Shown here: positions 15,791 to 24,162 of the stretch, piece by piece
How positions within the stretch are numbered: the first letter of the stretch is position 1
Layout of the letters: the number at the start of each line of letters is the position of its first letter
Assembly: GCA_036257565.1 (NCBI GenBank)
Contig: DATAFH010000021.1
Location: 18,875-82,874 of the forward strand
Source of the DNA: DASSUW01 sp036257565
GTDB taxonomy: Bacteria; Actinomycetota; Thermoleophilia; Solirubrobacterales; Solirubrobacteraceae
Length of the DNA stretch: 64,000 bases
Reading direction: 5' to 3'
Made by a program: the position numbers and the translations under genes
The notes under the pieces: model-generated
Told to the model about the DNA's origin: nothing
The model's input: the letters and a program-made list of their open reading frames with translations, nothing else
The model's database searches: none

Positions 15791-16851
15791 GCGGCAGCGG
15801 CCCTCCGACCGGCGACCTTGTAGACGTAGGCGAGCAGCTGGGCGACGCCCTGGAAGAGCTCTTCGGGGATCATCCGGCCGACCTCGACGCTCGCGTACAG
15901 CGCGCGGGCGAGCGGCGGGTCGGGGACGACGGCCACGCCGGCCTCGGCGGCGGTGCGGCGGATGCGGAGCGCGAGGTGGTCGCCGCCCTTGGCCACGACC
16001 ACCGGTGCCGGGTTGTCCGCGTCGTAGCGGAGCGCGACGGAGAAGTGCGTGGGGTTGGTGACGACGACGTCGGCCGTCGGCACCGCATCCATCATGCGCG
16101 CACGCGCGAGCTCGAGCGCGCGGCGCCGCTGGGCGCCCCGGATCTCCGACGGCAGCTCGGTCTGCTTGTGCTCCTGCTTGAGCTCCTCCTTGTCCATCCG
16201 CAGCTGCTTCTCGAAGCGATGGCGCTGGTAGAGGAGGTCGGCGGCGGCGATCAGCAGGTAGGCGATCGCGGCCCGCTGCGCGACGCCGAGGATCAGCGAG
16301 CCGAGATGCGGCAGCAGCGCGGCGGCGGGCATGCCGACGAGCGCCGCCATCTCGTCGAGCTTGGGGAAGACGGCGAGCGCGACGATGCCGCCGACCGCGG
16401 CGATCTTGAGCGTGCTCTTGAGGCCTTCGAAGAGGACGTTGAGGCCGAAGATGTTCTTGAAGCCGGTGATCGGGTTGAGCTTCTTGACGTCCCACAGCGC
16501 CTTGGGCGTCGGCTTGAAGCCGACCTGGCCGACGCTCGCGAGCACACCGGCGACCGCGCACGCGGCCACGACCGGAGCGGTGGCGACGGCGACGTGCCCG
16601 CCGACCATGAGGAACAGCTCGCCCACGCCCTCGCGGTCGACCACGCCGGGAGAGGACACGAGGTCGAGCACCCCGAGCGTCGCCTCCTGCATGCGGCGGA
16701 ACATCGCCGGCCCGAAGGCCGACAGCGCGAGGATCGCGGCGAGCAGCACGACCGCGCCGTTGACGTCAGCCGACCGCGCGACCTGGCCCTTCTTGCGCGC
16801 GTCCGCGCGCTTCTTGGGTGTCGCCTTCTCGGTCTTGTCGTGTCCGGCCAT
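15787..16851 (-). CDS. flhB: Flagellar export switch protein FlhB
   Basis: A 354-residue export apparatus protein that switches substrate from rod/hook to filament type. It begins MAGHDKTEKATPKKRADARK, has four TM helices, and carries the autocleavage motif NPTHFSVALRY in the C-terminal domain. ATGA overlaps join it to fliR and flhA. A second, truncated FlhB-like protein is encoded near 37.5 kb. Confidence 0.96.
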   Translation of the reverse strand: MAGHDKTEKATPKKRADARKKGQVARSADVNGAVVLLAAILALSAFGPAMFRRMQEATLGVLDLVSSPGVVDREGVGELFLMVGGHVAVATAPVVAACAVAGVLASVGQVGFKPTPKALWDVKKLNPITGFKNIFGLNVLFEGLKSTLKIAAVGGIVALAVFPKLDEMAALVGMPAAALLPHLGSLILGVAQRAAIAYLLIAAADLLYQRHRFEKQLRMDKEELKQEHKQTELPSEIRGAQRRRALELARARMMDAVPTADVVVTNPTHFSVALRYDADNPAPVVVAKGGDHLALRIRRTAAEAGVAVVPDPPLARALYASVEVGRMIPEELFQGVAQLLAYVYKVAGRRAAAA

Positions 16852-17648
16852 CAGCCGTCCACCCGCAGGGTCTGCAGGGCCGAGGAAACCGAGCGCTGGA
16901 GCTCGTCGTCGATCCAGCCGGCCACGAACGGCAGCGACGCGCCGACGAGCACGAGGCCGACCGTGACCTTGGCCGGAAAGCCGACCGCGAACACGTTGAG
17001 CTGCGGCACGACCTTGTTGAGCAGGCCGAACGCCACGTCGGTGAGCACGACGGCGAGCAGGACCGGCGCGCAGATCTGCACGGCGGCTCCGAAGATGCCC
17101 CCGAACGCGAGCTGGGCGCCCTCGACGAGCGTCCCGATGTCGGGCGCCGAGGCGAGCGGGACCGCCTCGTAGCTGCGCGCGAGCCCCTGGATCACCCAGG
17201 CGTCGCCGTCGATGGCAACGAAGATCATGACGCCCACGAGCGCGTAGAGCTGGTTGAGCACGCCGCCGTTGGTTCCGGTGACCGGGTCGACGATCGCGCC
17301 GAACGAGAAACCGATCAGCGCGTCGAGCAGGCTGCCGGCCACCTGCACGGCGGCGAACAGCGCGGCGAGCGCGAAGCCGAAGCCGAGCCCGACGAGCAGC
17401 TCCTTGAGCACGAGGCCGCCGAGCGTCCACACGTCGGTCGCCAGGTCCGCGCCCTCGCCCGCGCCGACCGCGATCGGGGCGATGCCGATGGCGAGCCCGA
17501 CGGCGATCACGCTGCGCGCCCGCGCGGGGATCATCTTCGAGGAGAAGAGCGGGGCGACGAGGAAGAGCGGCGACACCCTCGCGAGCACGAGGAAGAAGCC
17601 GATCACCTGCTGCTCGCCGAACTGGGCGAGGAGGCGCTCGGGACTCAT
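16851..17648 (-). CDS. fliR: Flagellar export protein FliR
   Basis: A 265-residue polytopic membrane protein of the export gate core. It starts MSPERLLAQFGEQQVIGFFL and shows the family pattern of RVSPLFLVAPLF and ARARSVIAVGLAIGIAP in the first third. The ATG at 17648 overlaps the fliQ stop. It assembles with FliP and FliQ into the export pore. Confidence 0.95.
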   Translation of the reverse strand: MSPERLLAQFGEQQVIGFFLVLARVSPLFLVAPLFSSKMIPARARSVIAVGLAIGIAPIAVGAGEGADLATDVWTLGGLVLKELLVGLGFGFALAALFAAVQVAGSLLDALIGFSFGAIVDPVTGTNGGVLNQLYALVGVMIFVAIDGDAWVIQGLARSYEAVPLASAPDIGTLVEGAQLAFGGIFGAAVQICAPVLLAVVLTDVAFGLLNKVVPQLNVFAVGFPAKVTVGLVLVGASLPFVAGWIDDELQRSVSSALQTLRVDG

Positions 17649-17917
17649 CCGCCCACCAGGCTCGGGATCTGGCCGTACAGGTCCTCGGTCCAGGTGATGA
17701 GCTGGCCGAGCATCCACGGGCCCGCCACGACGAGCACCACGCAGAGGCCGATGATCTTCGGGATGAAGCTCAGCGTCTGCTCCTGGATCTGGGTGACGGC
17801 CTGGAAGATCGACACCACGAGGCCGACCACGAGGCCAACGAGCAGCAGCGGCAGCGCGATCTTCATGGCCACCTCCATCGCGGAGACGCAGATGCTGACG
17901 ACGCTGTCCTGGCTCAC
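17645..17917 (-). CDS. fliQ: Flagellar export protein FliQ
   Basis: A 90-residue protein with two TM hairpins, typical FliQ length. The motif VSIFQAVTQIQEQTLSFIPK is the conserved loop. GTG start overlapping the fliP stop. Part of the FliPQR export core. Confidence 0.95.
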   Translation of the reverse strand: MSQDSVVSICVSAMEVAMKIALPLLLVGLVVGLVVSIFQAVTQIQEQTLSFIPKIIGLCVVLVVAGPWMLGQLITWTEDLYGQIPSLVGG

Positions 17918-18552
17918 AGCGAGAAGCTCTCCACCAGCGAGCGGGTGACGAGGTGCCAGCCGTCCACGAGGACGAACAGCAGGATCTTGAACGGCAGCGA
18001 GATGAAGACGGGCGGCAGCATCACCATGCCCATGGACATCAAGGTCGCACCGACGACGAGGTCGATGATCAGGAACGGCAGGAAGATCAGGAACCCGATC
18101 TGGAACGCCGTCTTGAGCTCGGAGATGATGAAGGCGGGGATCAGGACGTGGGTCGGGATGTCCTCCCGCGTCTCCGGCTTTTCGACCTTGCCGAGCTTGG
18201 CGAACAGCGCGAGATCCTTGCTGCGCGTCTGGTCGAACATGAACTCGCGCATCGGCGCCTCGGCGCGCTTGAACGCGACCTCCTGCGTGATGCGGCCCTT
18301 CGACAGCGGCGTGATCGCGTCGTGCTTGACCTGCGTGAAGGTCGGGAACATCACGAACAGCGTCATGAAGAGGGCGATGCCGACCAGCACCTGGTTGGGC
18401 GGCGCGGTCGGCGTGCCGAGCCCCGAGCGGATGAAGCCGAGGACGATGAGGATGCGCGTGAAGCCGGTGACGGTGAACAGCAGCGCCGGCACCAGCGAGA
18501 TGCCGCCGATGAGCAGCAGGAGCTGGACGGCGTTCGAGCCGTCCGCCTTCAC
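17914..18552 (-). CDS. fliP: Flagellar export protein FliP
   Basis: A 212-residue FliP. It shows LLLIGGISLVPALLFTVTGF, TRILIVLGFIRSGLGTPTAP, the periplasmic-side segment with RAEAPMREFMF, and the late LIPAFIISELKTAFQIGFLI. Shorter than FliP of proteobacteria because it lacks a long signal sequence. GTG start overlapping fliO. Confidence 0.96.
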   Translation of the reverse strand: MKADGSNAVQLLLLIGGISLVPALLFTVTGFTRILIVLGFIRSGLGTPTAPPNQVLVGIALFMTLFVMFPTFTQVKHDAITPLSKGRITQEVAFKRAEAPMREFMFDQTRSKDLALFAKLGKVEKPETREDIPTHVLIPAFIISELKTAFQIGFLIFLPFLIIDLVVGATLMSMGMVMLPPVFISLPFKILLFVLVDGWHLVTRSLVESFSL

Positions 18553-19070
18553 CGGATCACCGTCCGGCTGCGCAGCTGGTCGAGCAGGAGACTGAAACCG
18601 CGGGTGCGACGAGGCTCTGGCTCGGACGTGACCTCCGGCGCGTCGACCAGCAGGCCCAGCGCGCGGGCCTCGTTCTCGCCGTAGGTCCGGATCAGCGTCA
18701 CGCTCTGCTCGGCGACGCCGACGAGCACCACCTCCTGCCCGGCGCGCACGAGCTGCAGCGACCGGTTGGCGCCGAGCGGCAGCGTGGCCAGCGGCTCCAG
18801 CCCGGTGCCCGAGACCTGCTCCTCGCGCGAGGCCTTGACCTGCTTGAGGACCCAGTAGAGCCCGTAGATGACGCCCAGCACGATGGCCAGGCCGACGATC
18901 GTGCGCACGAGCGAGCCCCCGGACGAGCCGGCGGCGCGCGCGCCCGTGCCCTCCGGGTCGGAGAGGTTCAGCGGCGTGCGCTCACCGTCCGCGGCGAGCG
19001 CGGCGGGGGCGAGCAGGAGCGGGCCGATGACGGCCGCCCCGACCGTGGACAGGGCAGGGGGAATCCGCAT
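18549..19070 (-). CDS. fliO: Flagellar assembly protein FliO
   Basis: A 173-residue protein with a signal-like N-terminus (residues 1-26, ending APAALAA), a membrane helix around TIVGLAIVLGVIYGLYWVL, and the FliO domain with LATLPLGANRSLQLVRAGQE and VLVGVAEQSVTLIRTY. FliO helps FliP oligomerise. No ribosome site is visible; a 10-bp hairpin ends 4 bases before the ATG. Confidence 0.88.
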   Translation of the reverse strand: MRIPPALSTVGAAVIGPLLLAPAALAADGERTPLNLSDPEGTGARAAGSSGGSLVRTIVGLAIVLGVIYGLYWVLKQVKASREEQVSGTGLEPLATLPLGANRSLQLVRAGQEVVLVGVAEQSVTLIRTYGENEARALGLLVDAPEVTSEPEPRRTRGFSLLLDQLRSRTVIR

Positions 19071-19074
19071 ACCG

Positions 19075-19101
19075 AGGGCGAGTCCGGATACGACTCGCCC
19101 T
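19075..19101 (-). terminator. 10-bp hairpin between brkB and fliO
   Basis: Arms agggcgagtc and gactcgccct with a 7-base loop, placed just before the fliO ATG. It could attenuate or terminate transcripts arriving from the membrane-protein gene, or control fliO translation. No T-tract. Confidence 0.45.
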
Positions 19102-19120
19102 GTTCATCGGCCGCGGCCAG

Positions 19121-19957
19121 TCAGCCTTGAATCGCGCCCTCGCGGTCGAGGCGCTCGAAGCGCAGCTCGTTGACCACCGCGCCGGCGAGCAGGATGATCG
19201 CCAGCGCATAGAACCAGACGAGCGCGATCAGGATGAACACGAGCGTGGTCCCCGCGCGCAGCGTCGAGACGTTCTGCAGGTAGAGCGGGAACGCGTAGTC
19301 GACGACGCCGATCGCCAGCGTGGCGCCGAGCGCGCCCGGCCAGACGCAGCGCCAGGGGACGAACCCGCGGGGCACGAGCTGGTAGATCAGGCAGAGCATC
19401 GCGAAGAGCACCACCATGCCGATCGAGAGCGTGATCCAGTAGACGAGCCCGCGCACGTCCGAGAGCCCGAACGGCAGGTCGGCCGCGCCGGTGGAGATCA
19501 GGCTCTGGACGACGGGCACGGAGACGCTGGCCACGATGAACAGCAGGACGATGGCGAACATGCCGAACGCGAACAGCTTCTGGCGCACCCACGAGCGGCA
19601 CGGCCGGTGGTAGATGCGGCAGAACGCGGTGTCGAGCGCGCCCCAGAACGACGACGCGAAGTACACGGCGGCCACAAGAGCGATGATCCCGGTGGTCGTT
19701 GAGGCCTCCTGGAGGCGGCGGACGACCTGGATCAGCGTCGACTCCGCGGCCGACGGGAAGATCCGCTCGAGATCGAGCAGAACGGAGTCCTCGAGCTCGG
19801 CGGAGCGCAGCACGCGCCCGGCGATGAAGAGCGCGATCAGCGTGATCGGCAGGATCGAGAGCAGCAGGTTGTACGCCACCATCGCCGACAGGCCGGTGAC
19901 GTTGTCCTCGTAGGCCTTGCGCCAGAAGTTGATGAGCGCGGCGCGGGCTCGGCCCAT
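19121..19957 (-). CDS. YihY/BrkB-family inner-membrane protein
   Basis: A 278-residue polytopic protein of the YihY (virulence factor BrkB, formerly RNase BN) family. Family landmarks are NVTGLSAMVAYNLLLSILP near residue 20, YFASSFWGALDTAFCRIYHR mid-protein, and PWRCVWPGALGATLAIG and YAFPLYLQNVS late. Six TM helices are expected. It sits between fliN and fliO, an unusual place for a general membrane protein. Biochemical function of the family is unclear. Confidence 0.88.
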   Translation of the reverse strand: MGRARAALINFWRKAYEDNVTGLSAMVAYNLLLSILPITLIALFIAGRVLRSAELEDSVLLDLERIFPSAAESTLIQVVRRLQEASTTTGIIALVAAVYFASSFWGALDTAFCRIYHRPCRSWVRQKLFAFGMFAIVLLFIVASVSVPVVQSLISTGAADLPFGLSDVRGLVYWITLSIGMVVLFAMLCLIYQLVPRGFVPWRCVWPGALGATLAIGVVDYAFPLYLQNVSTLRAGTTLVFILIALVWFYALAIILLAGAVVNELRFERLDREGAIQG

Positions 19958-19986
19958 AGGGCCGGATTATCCGCGCCCCGGAGGCG

Positions 19987-20367
19987 CTACGCGTGCGGGG
20001 CCGGAGCGGGCGCCGGGGCAGGGGTCGCCGCCTCGGCCGCGGCGGCGGCCTCGTCGGCCGTCTCGCCCGCCACCACCTCGGTGACGCGGAGGCCGAACTC
20101 CTCGTCGATCACGACCACCTCGCCGCGCGCGATCGGCTTGCCGTTGACCAGCAGGTCGACGGGCTCGCCGGACAGGCGGTTGAGCGTGACGATCGAGCCG
20201 GGGCCGAGCGCGAGCGTCTCACGGATCGTCATGTCCGTGCGGCCGATCTCGACCGCCAGCTCCACGGGGACGTCGTACAGGCGCTCGAGCTCGGGAGCGG
20301 CGCCGGCGCCGTCGGCCGGCGCGGACACCGTGGTCTCGAAGGGGACGTAGTCGACGGGATCGCTCAT
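19987..20367 (-). CDS. fliN: Flagellar motor switch protein FliN
   Basis: A 126-residue C-ring protein. The conserved SpoA domain runs from LYDVPVELAVEIGRTDMTIR through LNRLSGEPVDLLVNGKPIAR to DEEFGLRVTEV; the tail is Ala/Pro-rich and low complexity. I chose ATG 20367, which has GAGGAA a few bases upstream; an ATG at 20391 would lie inside fliL. No fliM is found beside it, so FliN here may do more of the switch work or FliM is encoded elsewhere. Confidence 0.93.
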   Translation of the reverse strand: MSDPVDYVPFETTVSAPADGAGAAPELERLYDVPVELAVEIGRTDMTIRETLALGPGSIVTLNRLSGEPVDLLVNGKPIARGEVVVIDEEFGLRVTEVVAGETADEAAAAAEAATPAPAPAPAPHA

Positions 20368-20374
20368 GGCTTCC

Positions 20375-20818
20375 TCACTGGACCGTGACATCGGGAAAGA
20401 GGACCTCCTCCACGTGGACGTCCGTGTGCTTCTTGATCGCCACGAGGATCTTCTTCTTGATGGCCTCTCGGCCCTCTCGCCGGATCAGCTCGTGATCCGC
20501 CGCGTCGGTCAGCGTGTCCGTGATCAGGTCGCGGACGATCGCCTCCTGCGGCTCGGCGCCGTAGCCTTCGGGCGGCGCCGGGGCTCCGTGGCCGCCGCCG
20601 TGGCCGCCGCCCCCGCTGGGCTCGACGACGAGCGCGACCTGCAGCTTGGCGAAGCGGCCGTCCGCGAGGTTGACGAGGAACTCCTTCGGGAGCACGTACA
20701 CCTCGCCGTGGACCTTCGGCTTGGCCTCGGCCTTGGACGGCTTGGCGAGGACGAACTTGTAGGCGCCGCCCACGCCGAGCAGCGCTACGGCGGCGATGAT
20801 GATCAGCTTCTTCTTCAT
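20375..20818 (-). CDS. fliL: Flagellar basal-body protein FliL
   Basis: A 147-residue single-pass protein. MKKKLIIIAAVALLGVGGAY is the membrane anchor; the extracytoplasmic domain includes LPKEFLVNLADGRFAKLQVA and the C-terminal DVHVEEVLFPDVTVQ. It carries a Gly/His-rich insert near residue 72. FliL supports stator function; it sits directly after motB with an ATGA overlap. Confidence 0.92.
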   Translation of the reverse strand: MKKKLIIIAAVALLGVGGAYKFVLAKPSKAEAKPKVHGEVYVLPKEFLVNLADGRFAKLQVALVVEPSGGGGHGGGHGAPAPPEGYGAEPQEAIVRDLITDTLTDAADHELIRREGREAIKKKILVAIKKHTDVHVEEVLFPDVTVQ

Positions 20819-21669
20819 GGGGTGTCGCCTCCTTGCGACGGGGTTGCTCCATGCAGCCGGGCGAGGATGATCTCCACGCGCCGGTTCCGCGCCCGCCCGG
20901 CGGGCGTGTCGTTACCTGCGATCGGGTGCTGCGCGGCGTAGCCGCCGAGCGACATGCGCTTGGACGACACGCCGGCGCCCGCAAGGCCCTGCACGACGGC
21001 CGCCGCACGGGCGCCGGACAGCTGCCAGTTGGACGGGTACTGGGAGGTCTTGATCGGCAGGTCGTCGGTGTGGCCCTCGACCTTTACCGGGTGCCGCGCC
21101 TCCCTTGCGATGATGTCGCCGATCTCGGCGAGCGTCGGACGTGCGCCGGGCTTGACGACCGCACTGCCCGAGTCGAAGAACAGGCCGTCGGTGATCAGCC
21201 GGATCTTCAGGCCGCGCGGCGACACGGTCGTGGAGACCTTGTCCTCGATGCCGGCCCTCGCGGCCAGCGCGTCGACGCGCTTCTTGAGGTCCTGGAAGCT
21301 CTGCTCCTCCTCGGCGGCGCGCTTGACCGCATCCAGCGCGCTCTCGGAGTCCTCGCTGCTCATGGCCGCGGCCACTGCCTGGGCCGGGCTCAGCGAGGGC
21401 AGCGGCTTCTCGGGCGCCGCCTTCTCGGCCTCGGACTGGTCGCCCGTCGACATCAGCGCGCGGCCGCCGGACAGCACCGGGCCGGAGAACGCCTCCTGCA
21501 GCGACTGCTCGAGCAGCTTGACCTTGCTGATGTTCGTCGACGAGATGGCGAACAGCACGACGAAGACCGCGAACAGCAGCGTCATCATGTCGTAGCCCGA
21601 GACGAGCCAGCGCTCGTGGTTCTCGTGCTCCTCGTGATGGTGCTTCTTATGCCGACGGGCCGCGCTCAT
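20815..21669 (-). CDS. motB: Stator protein MotB
   Basis: A 284-residue stator subunit. The TM helix carries the proton-binding D27 in GYDMMTLLFAVFVVLFA. The C-terminal OmpA-like peptidoglycan-binding domain shows VKVEGHTDDLPI, NWQLSGARAAAV and AGRARNRRVEIIL. A very His-rich N-terminus precedes the helix. It overlaps fliL (ATGA) and lies 8 bases after motA. Confidence 0.95.
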   Translation of the reverse strand: MSAARRHKKHHHEEHENHERWLVSGYDMMTLLFAVFVVLFAISSTNISKVKLLEQSLQEAFSGPVLSGGRALMSTGDQSEAEKAAPEKPLPSLSPAQAVAAAMSSEDSESALDAVKRAAEEEQSFQDLKKRVDALAARAGIEDKVSTTVSPRGLKIRLITDGLFFDSGSAVVKPGARPTLAEIGDIIAREARHPVKVEGHTDDLPIKTSQYPSNWQLSGARAAAVVQGLAGAGVSSKRMSLGGYAAQHPIAGNDTPAGRARNRRVEIILARLHGATPSQGGDTP

Positions 21670-21677
21670 GGGTCACC

Positions 21678-22481
21678 TCAGGCGGCCTGGCGCTGCTCGG
21701 CGCCGCCGGGCGAGCCGTCGTCCTCCGCGGGACGGTCCTGCGGCGGCACGTAGGCCATCAGCTTCTCGGCGACGACACGCGGGTTGTCGCCGGCCTGGAT
21801 CGCGAGCACGCCCTCGAGCGTCATCTCGCGGAAGTGCATCTCGGCCTCCGAGAGCTCCTTCAGGCGATTGGCCAGCGGCAGGAAGATGCAGTTGGCCGAG
21901 CCGACGCCGATCAGCGTCGCGAGGAACGCGGCGGCGATCAGCGGGCCGAGCGTCGACGGCTGGTTGAGGTTGTTCATCACGTTGACGAGGCCGAAGACGG
22001 TGCCCACGATGCCCATCGTGGGGGCGAGCGCACCGGCCTGCATGAACGGCGCCCGGCCGGCCACGTGGCGCTTGCGCATCGCCTCGTTCTCGGCGTCGAG
22101 CACAGCGGCCACGAGGTCGGGATCGGTGCCGTCGACCACGAGCTGAACGCCCTTGCGGGTGTACGGGTCGGCGATGCCCTTGACCGCCTCGTCGAGGGCC
22201 AGCAGGCCGTCGCGGCGAGCCTGGTCGGCGTAGCCGACGAGCTCCTTCACACGCCCCACGAGATCGAGGTCGTCGGGCATGAACGCCTTCTTGTAGAGCT
22301 TGGGCAGCCGGATGTGGGACTCCAGGCCGCAGGCCGCGATCGTCGCCCCCAGCGTCCCGACCAGCACGATCAGGATCGCCGGGATGTTGATGACGACCAT
22401 GACGTTCGTCCCCTCCATCGTGGCACCCATGGCGATGCCCACGAGGGAGATGACGATGCCGATGATGCTGCCGAACTTCAT
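21678..22481 (-). CDS. motA: Stator protein MotA
   Basis: A 267-residue stator subunit with four TM helices, forming a proton channel with MotB. The start MKFGSIIGIVISLVGIAMGA, the cytoplasmic loop with RRDGLLALDEAV, and the conserved ALAPTMGIVGTVFGLV and LATLIGVGSANCIFLPLANR regions are all seen. ATG 22481 overlaps the flbD stop. Confidence 0.96.
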   Translation of the reverse strand: MKFGSIIGIVISLVGIAMGATMEGTNVMVVINIPAILIVLVGTLGATIAACGLESHIRLPKLYKKAFMPDDLDLVGRVKELVGYADQARRDGLLALDEAVKGIADPYTRKGVQLVVDGTDPDLVAAVLDAENEAMRKRHVAGRAPFMQAGALAPTMGIVGTVFGLVNVMNNLNQPSTLGPLIAAAFLATLIGVGSANCIFLPLANRLKELSEAEMHFREMTLEGVLAIQAGDNPRVVAEKLMAYVPPQDRPAEDDGSPGGAEQRQAA

Positions 22482-22801
22482 GACCGCGGCCCCTGGTGCG
22501 GCAGCTCGCTCTCGCGGCGCGCCGTCTCGGCGTTGATGGAGGTCACGGCGCCGTCGCTGGCCGCCCCGCGCACGAGCGAGAGCGAGGTCGAACGGCGCGG
22601 CACGCGCGACATGGCGTCCAGGACGGACGCTCGCCAGGCGCGCACGGCGTCGGTCACTTCCTCGGGCGTCTCGGTGACGACGAGGCGGGACCCGGTGGTG
22701 AGGGTCACCACCGTGTCCGGGTTGGCCTCGACCGTGAGGACCAGGTCCGGGTTGAGGTGGAAGGGCTGAGGCGTGCGGCCGAGTTTGTGGAGACGGATCA
22801 T
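22478..22801 (-). CDS. flbD: Flagellar FlbD-family protein
   Basis: A 107-residue protein whose first 60 residues match the small FlbD family (MIRLHKLGRTPQPFHLNPDL, then VEANPDTVVTLTTGSRLVV). The C-terminal 45 residues are an extension not usual in the family. Gram-positive FlbD proteins lie between flgE and motA as here; their role is unknown and differs from the Caulobacter regulator of that name. GAGGGAGA precedes the start. Confidence 0.9.
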   Translation of the reverse strand: MIRLHKLGRTPQPFHLNPDLVLTVEANPDTVVTLTTGSRLVVTETPEEVTDAVRAWRASVLDAMSRVPRRSTSLSLVRGAASDGAVTSINAETARRESELPHQGPRS

Positions 22802-22812
22802 CTCCCTCGGGT

Positions 22813-22839
22813 TGATCGACAGCCCCCCGGAAAAATGAA
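22813..22839 (-). promoter_or_regulatory. Possible FliA/SigD-type promoter of the flbD operon
   Basis: Minus strand TTCA (22839-22836), 15 bases, GTCGATCA (22820-22813), ending 11 bases before the flbD ATG. The -35 box is a weak match and overlaps the flgE terminator, but the spacing to the start codon equals that of better promoters here. Confidence 0.4.
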
Positions 22840-22860
22840 GGCCCGCACGGTGGCGGGCCC
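22831..22860 (-). terminator. Rho-independent terminator after flgE
   Basis: On the minus strand, ggcccgc (22859-22853) and gcgggcc (22846-22840) form a stem with a 6-base loop, followed by TTCATTTTT. It starts 28 bases after the flgE stop, the most classical terminator in the window. It separates the fliJ-flgE and flbD operons. Confidence 0.85.
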
Positions 22861-22887
22861 TTCACCTTCGAATCGGCGCGGCGAGCG

Positions 22888-23715
22888 CTAGCGCTTCAGG
22901 TTCACGAGGTCCTGCAGCATCTCGTCGGAGACGGAGATGACGCGGGAGTTCGCCTGGAAGCCGCGCTGGGCGGTGATCATGTTCGTGAACGACTGCGCGA
23001 GGTCCACGTTGGACATCTCGATCGCACCCGAGGTGGTGAAGCCGAACTGCGCGCCCGGGACGCCGATCGCCGGGGTGCCGGAGTTGGCGCTCACGAGCCA
23101 GCGGTTCGAGCCGGAACGCTCGAGGCCGGCGGTGTTCGAGAACGTCGCCAGCGAGATGAAGCCGGCCGACACGCGGGTGCCCGCGGCGTCGACGTAGCTG
23201 ACCTCGCCGTTCTGGCCGATCGCCACGTTGGTCGAGCCGGGCGGGATGCGCAGCAGCGTGTCGGCGCCGGCGCCCGTGCGGCCCTGGACGTAGAAGCCGT
23301 CCTGGGTCACGAGGTAGCCCGCCGAGTTGGTGGCGAAGTTGCCGGCGCGGGTGTACTCGACATCAGCCGGGTTCGCGGTCGGCGGGGTCGTCGCGCTCGA
23401 GGCCACGCGGAAGAAGCCGGAGCCCTGGATCGCGACGTCGAGCGGGTTGCCCGTCGACTGCAGCGCGCCCGCCTGCATGATGTTGTCGATCGAGCCGAGC
23501 TGGGTGCCGAGGCCGATCTGGGCGGCGTTCGAGCCGCCGACGCCGCCGCCAGGGCCCGAGGCCCCGCGCTGCTGCTGGTTGAGCGCGTCGGTGAACGTCG
23601 TGCGCGCCGACTTGTAGCCGATCGTGTTCACGTTGGCGATGTCGTTCGAGGTGACGTCGAGCATCACCTGGTGCATCCGGAGACCGCTGATCGCGGCGAA
23701 CATGCCTCGCATCAT
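22888..23715 (-). CDS. flgE: Flagellar hook protein FlgE (short form)
   Basis: A 275-residue axial protein. The N-terminal rod/hook signature is MFAAISGLRMHQVMLDVTSN with DIANVNTIGYK; the C-terminal coiled region MSNVDLAQSFTNMITAQRGF is typical of FlgE. It is shorter than enteric FlgE, meaning a small D2/D3 domain. The ATG at 23715 has AAAAGGAG 11 bases upstream; ATGs at 23712 and 23703 are alternatives. It follows flgD and ends at a terminator. Confidence 0.92.
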   Translation of the reverse strand: MMRGMFAAISGLRMHQVMLDVTSNDIANVNTIGYKSARTTFTDALNQQQRGASGPGGGVGGSNAAQIGLGTQLGSIDNIMQAGALQSTGNPLDVAIQGSGFFRVASSATTPPTANPADVEYTRAGNFATNSAGYLVTQDGFYVQGRTGAGADTLLRIPPGSTNVAIGQNGEVSYVDAAGTRVSAGFISLATFSNTAGLERSGSNRWLVSANSGTPAIGVPGAQFGFTTSGAIEMSNVDLAQSFTNMITAQRGFQANSRVISVSDEMLQDLVNLKR

Positions 23716-23740
23716 CGGGGCATCAGCTCCTTTTCGTCGC

Positions 23741-24151
23741 CTAAGCGACCTGAGTGATGGTTGCTGGATCGATTCCGCCGACACCGGCCACCGTGAGGGA
23801 CGGCTTGCCGTCCACCGTGGTGACCTTGTCGACCGTGCCGGTGTGGACCACGTCGTCCGCGTCCGTGTACGTCACGGTGCGGCCGATCAGGCCGATCGCG
23901 TTCGTGGAGGCCAGCGACGCGGCGATCTTCTCGTTCGCCGCGGCGAGGTTGGAGATCTGCTCGAGGCTCGAGAACGACGCCATCTGGCCCATGAACTCGG
24001 AGTTCTCCATCGGGCTCATGGGATCCTGATGCTGCAGCTGGGCCACGAAGAGCTTGAGGAAGTCGTCCTTGCCGAGCTCGCCGTTGGCGGCGCCCTTGGG
24101 GAGCATCTCGGCGGACGTGAGGATCTTGGTGTCGGTGTTGATCGTGGTCAT
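23741..24151 (-). CDS. flgD: Hook-capping protein FlgD
   Basis: A 136-residue scaffold for hook assembly. It shows the family N-terminus LGKDDFLKLFVAQLQHQDP and MENSEFMGQMASFSSLEQIS, then a short domain GLIGRTVTYTDADDVVHTG. It lacks the longer Ig-like/tudor region of enteric FlgD, as in many Gram-positives. It lies between fliK and flgE, the usual order. Confidence 0.94.
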   Translation of the reverse strand: MTTINTDTKILTSAEMLPKGAANGELGKDDFLKLFVAQLQHQDPMSPMENSEFMGQMASFSSLEQISNLAAANEKIAASLASTNAIGLIGRTVTYTDADDVVHTGTVDKVTTVDGKPSLTVAGVGGIDPATITQVA

Positions 24152-24162
24152 GGGGGTTGGGG

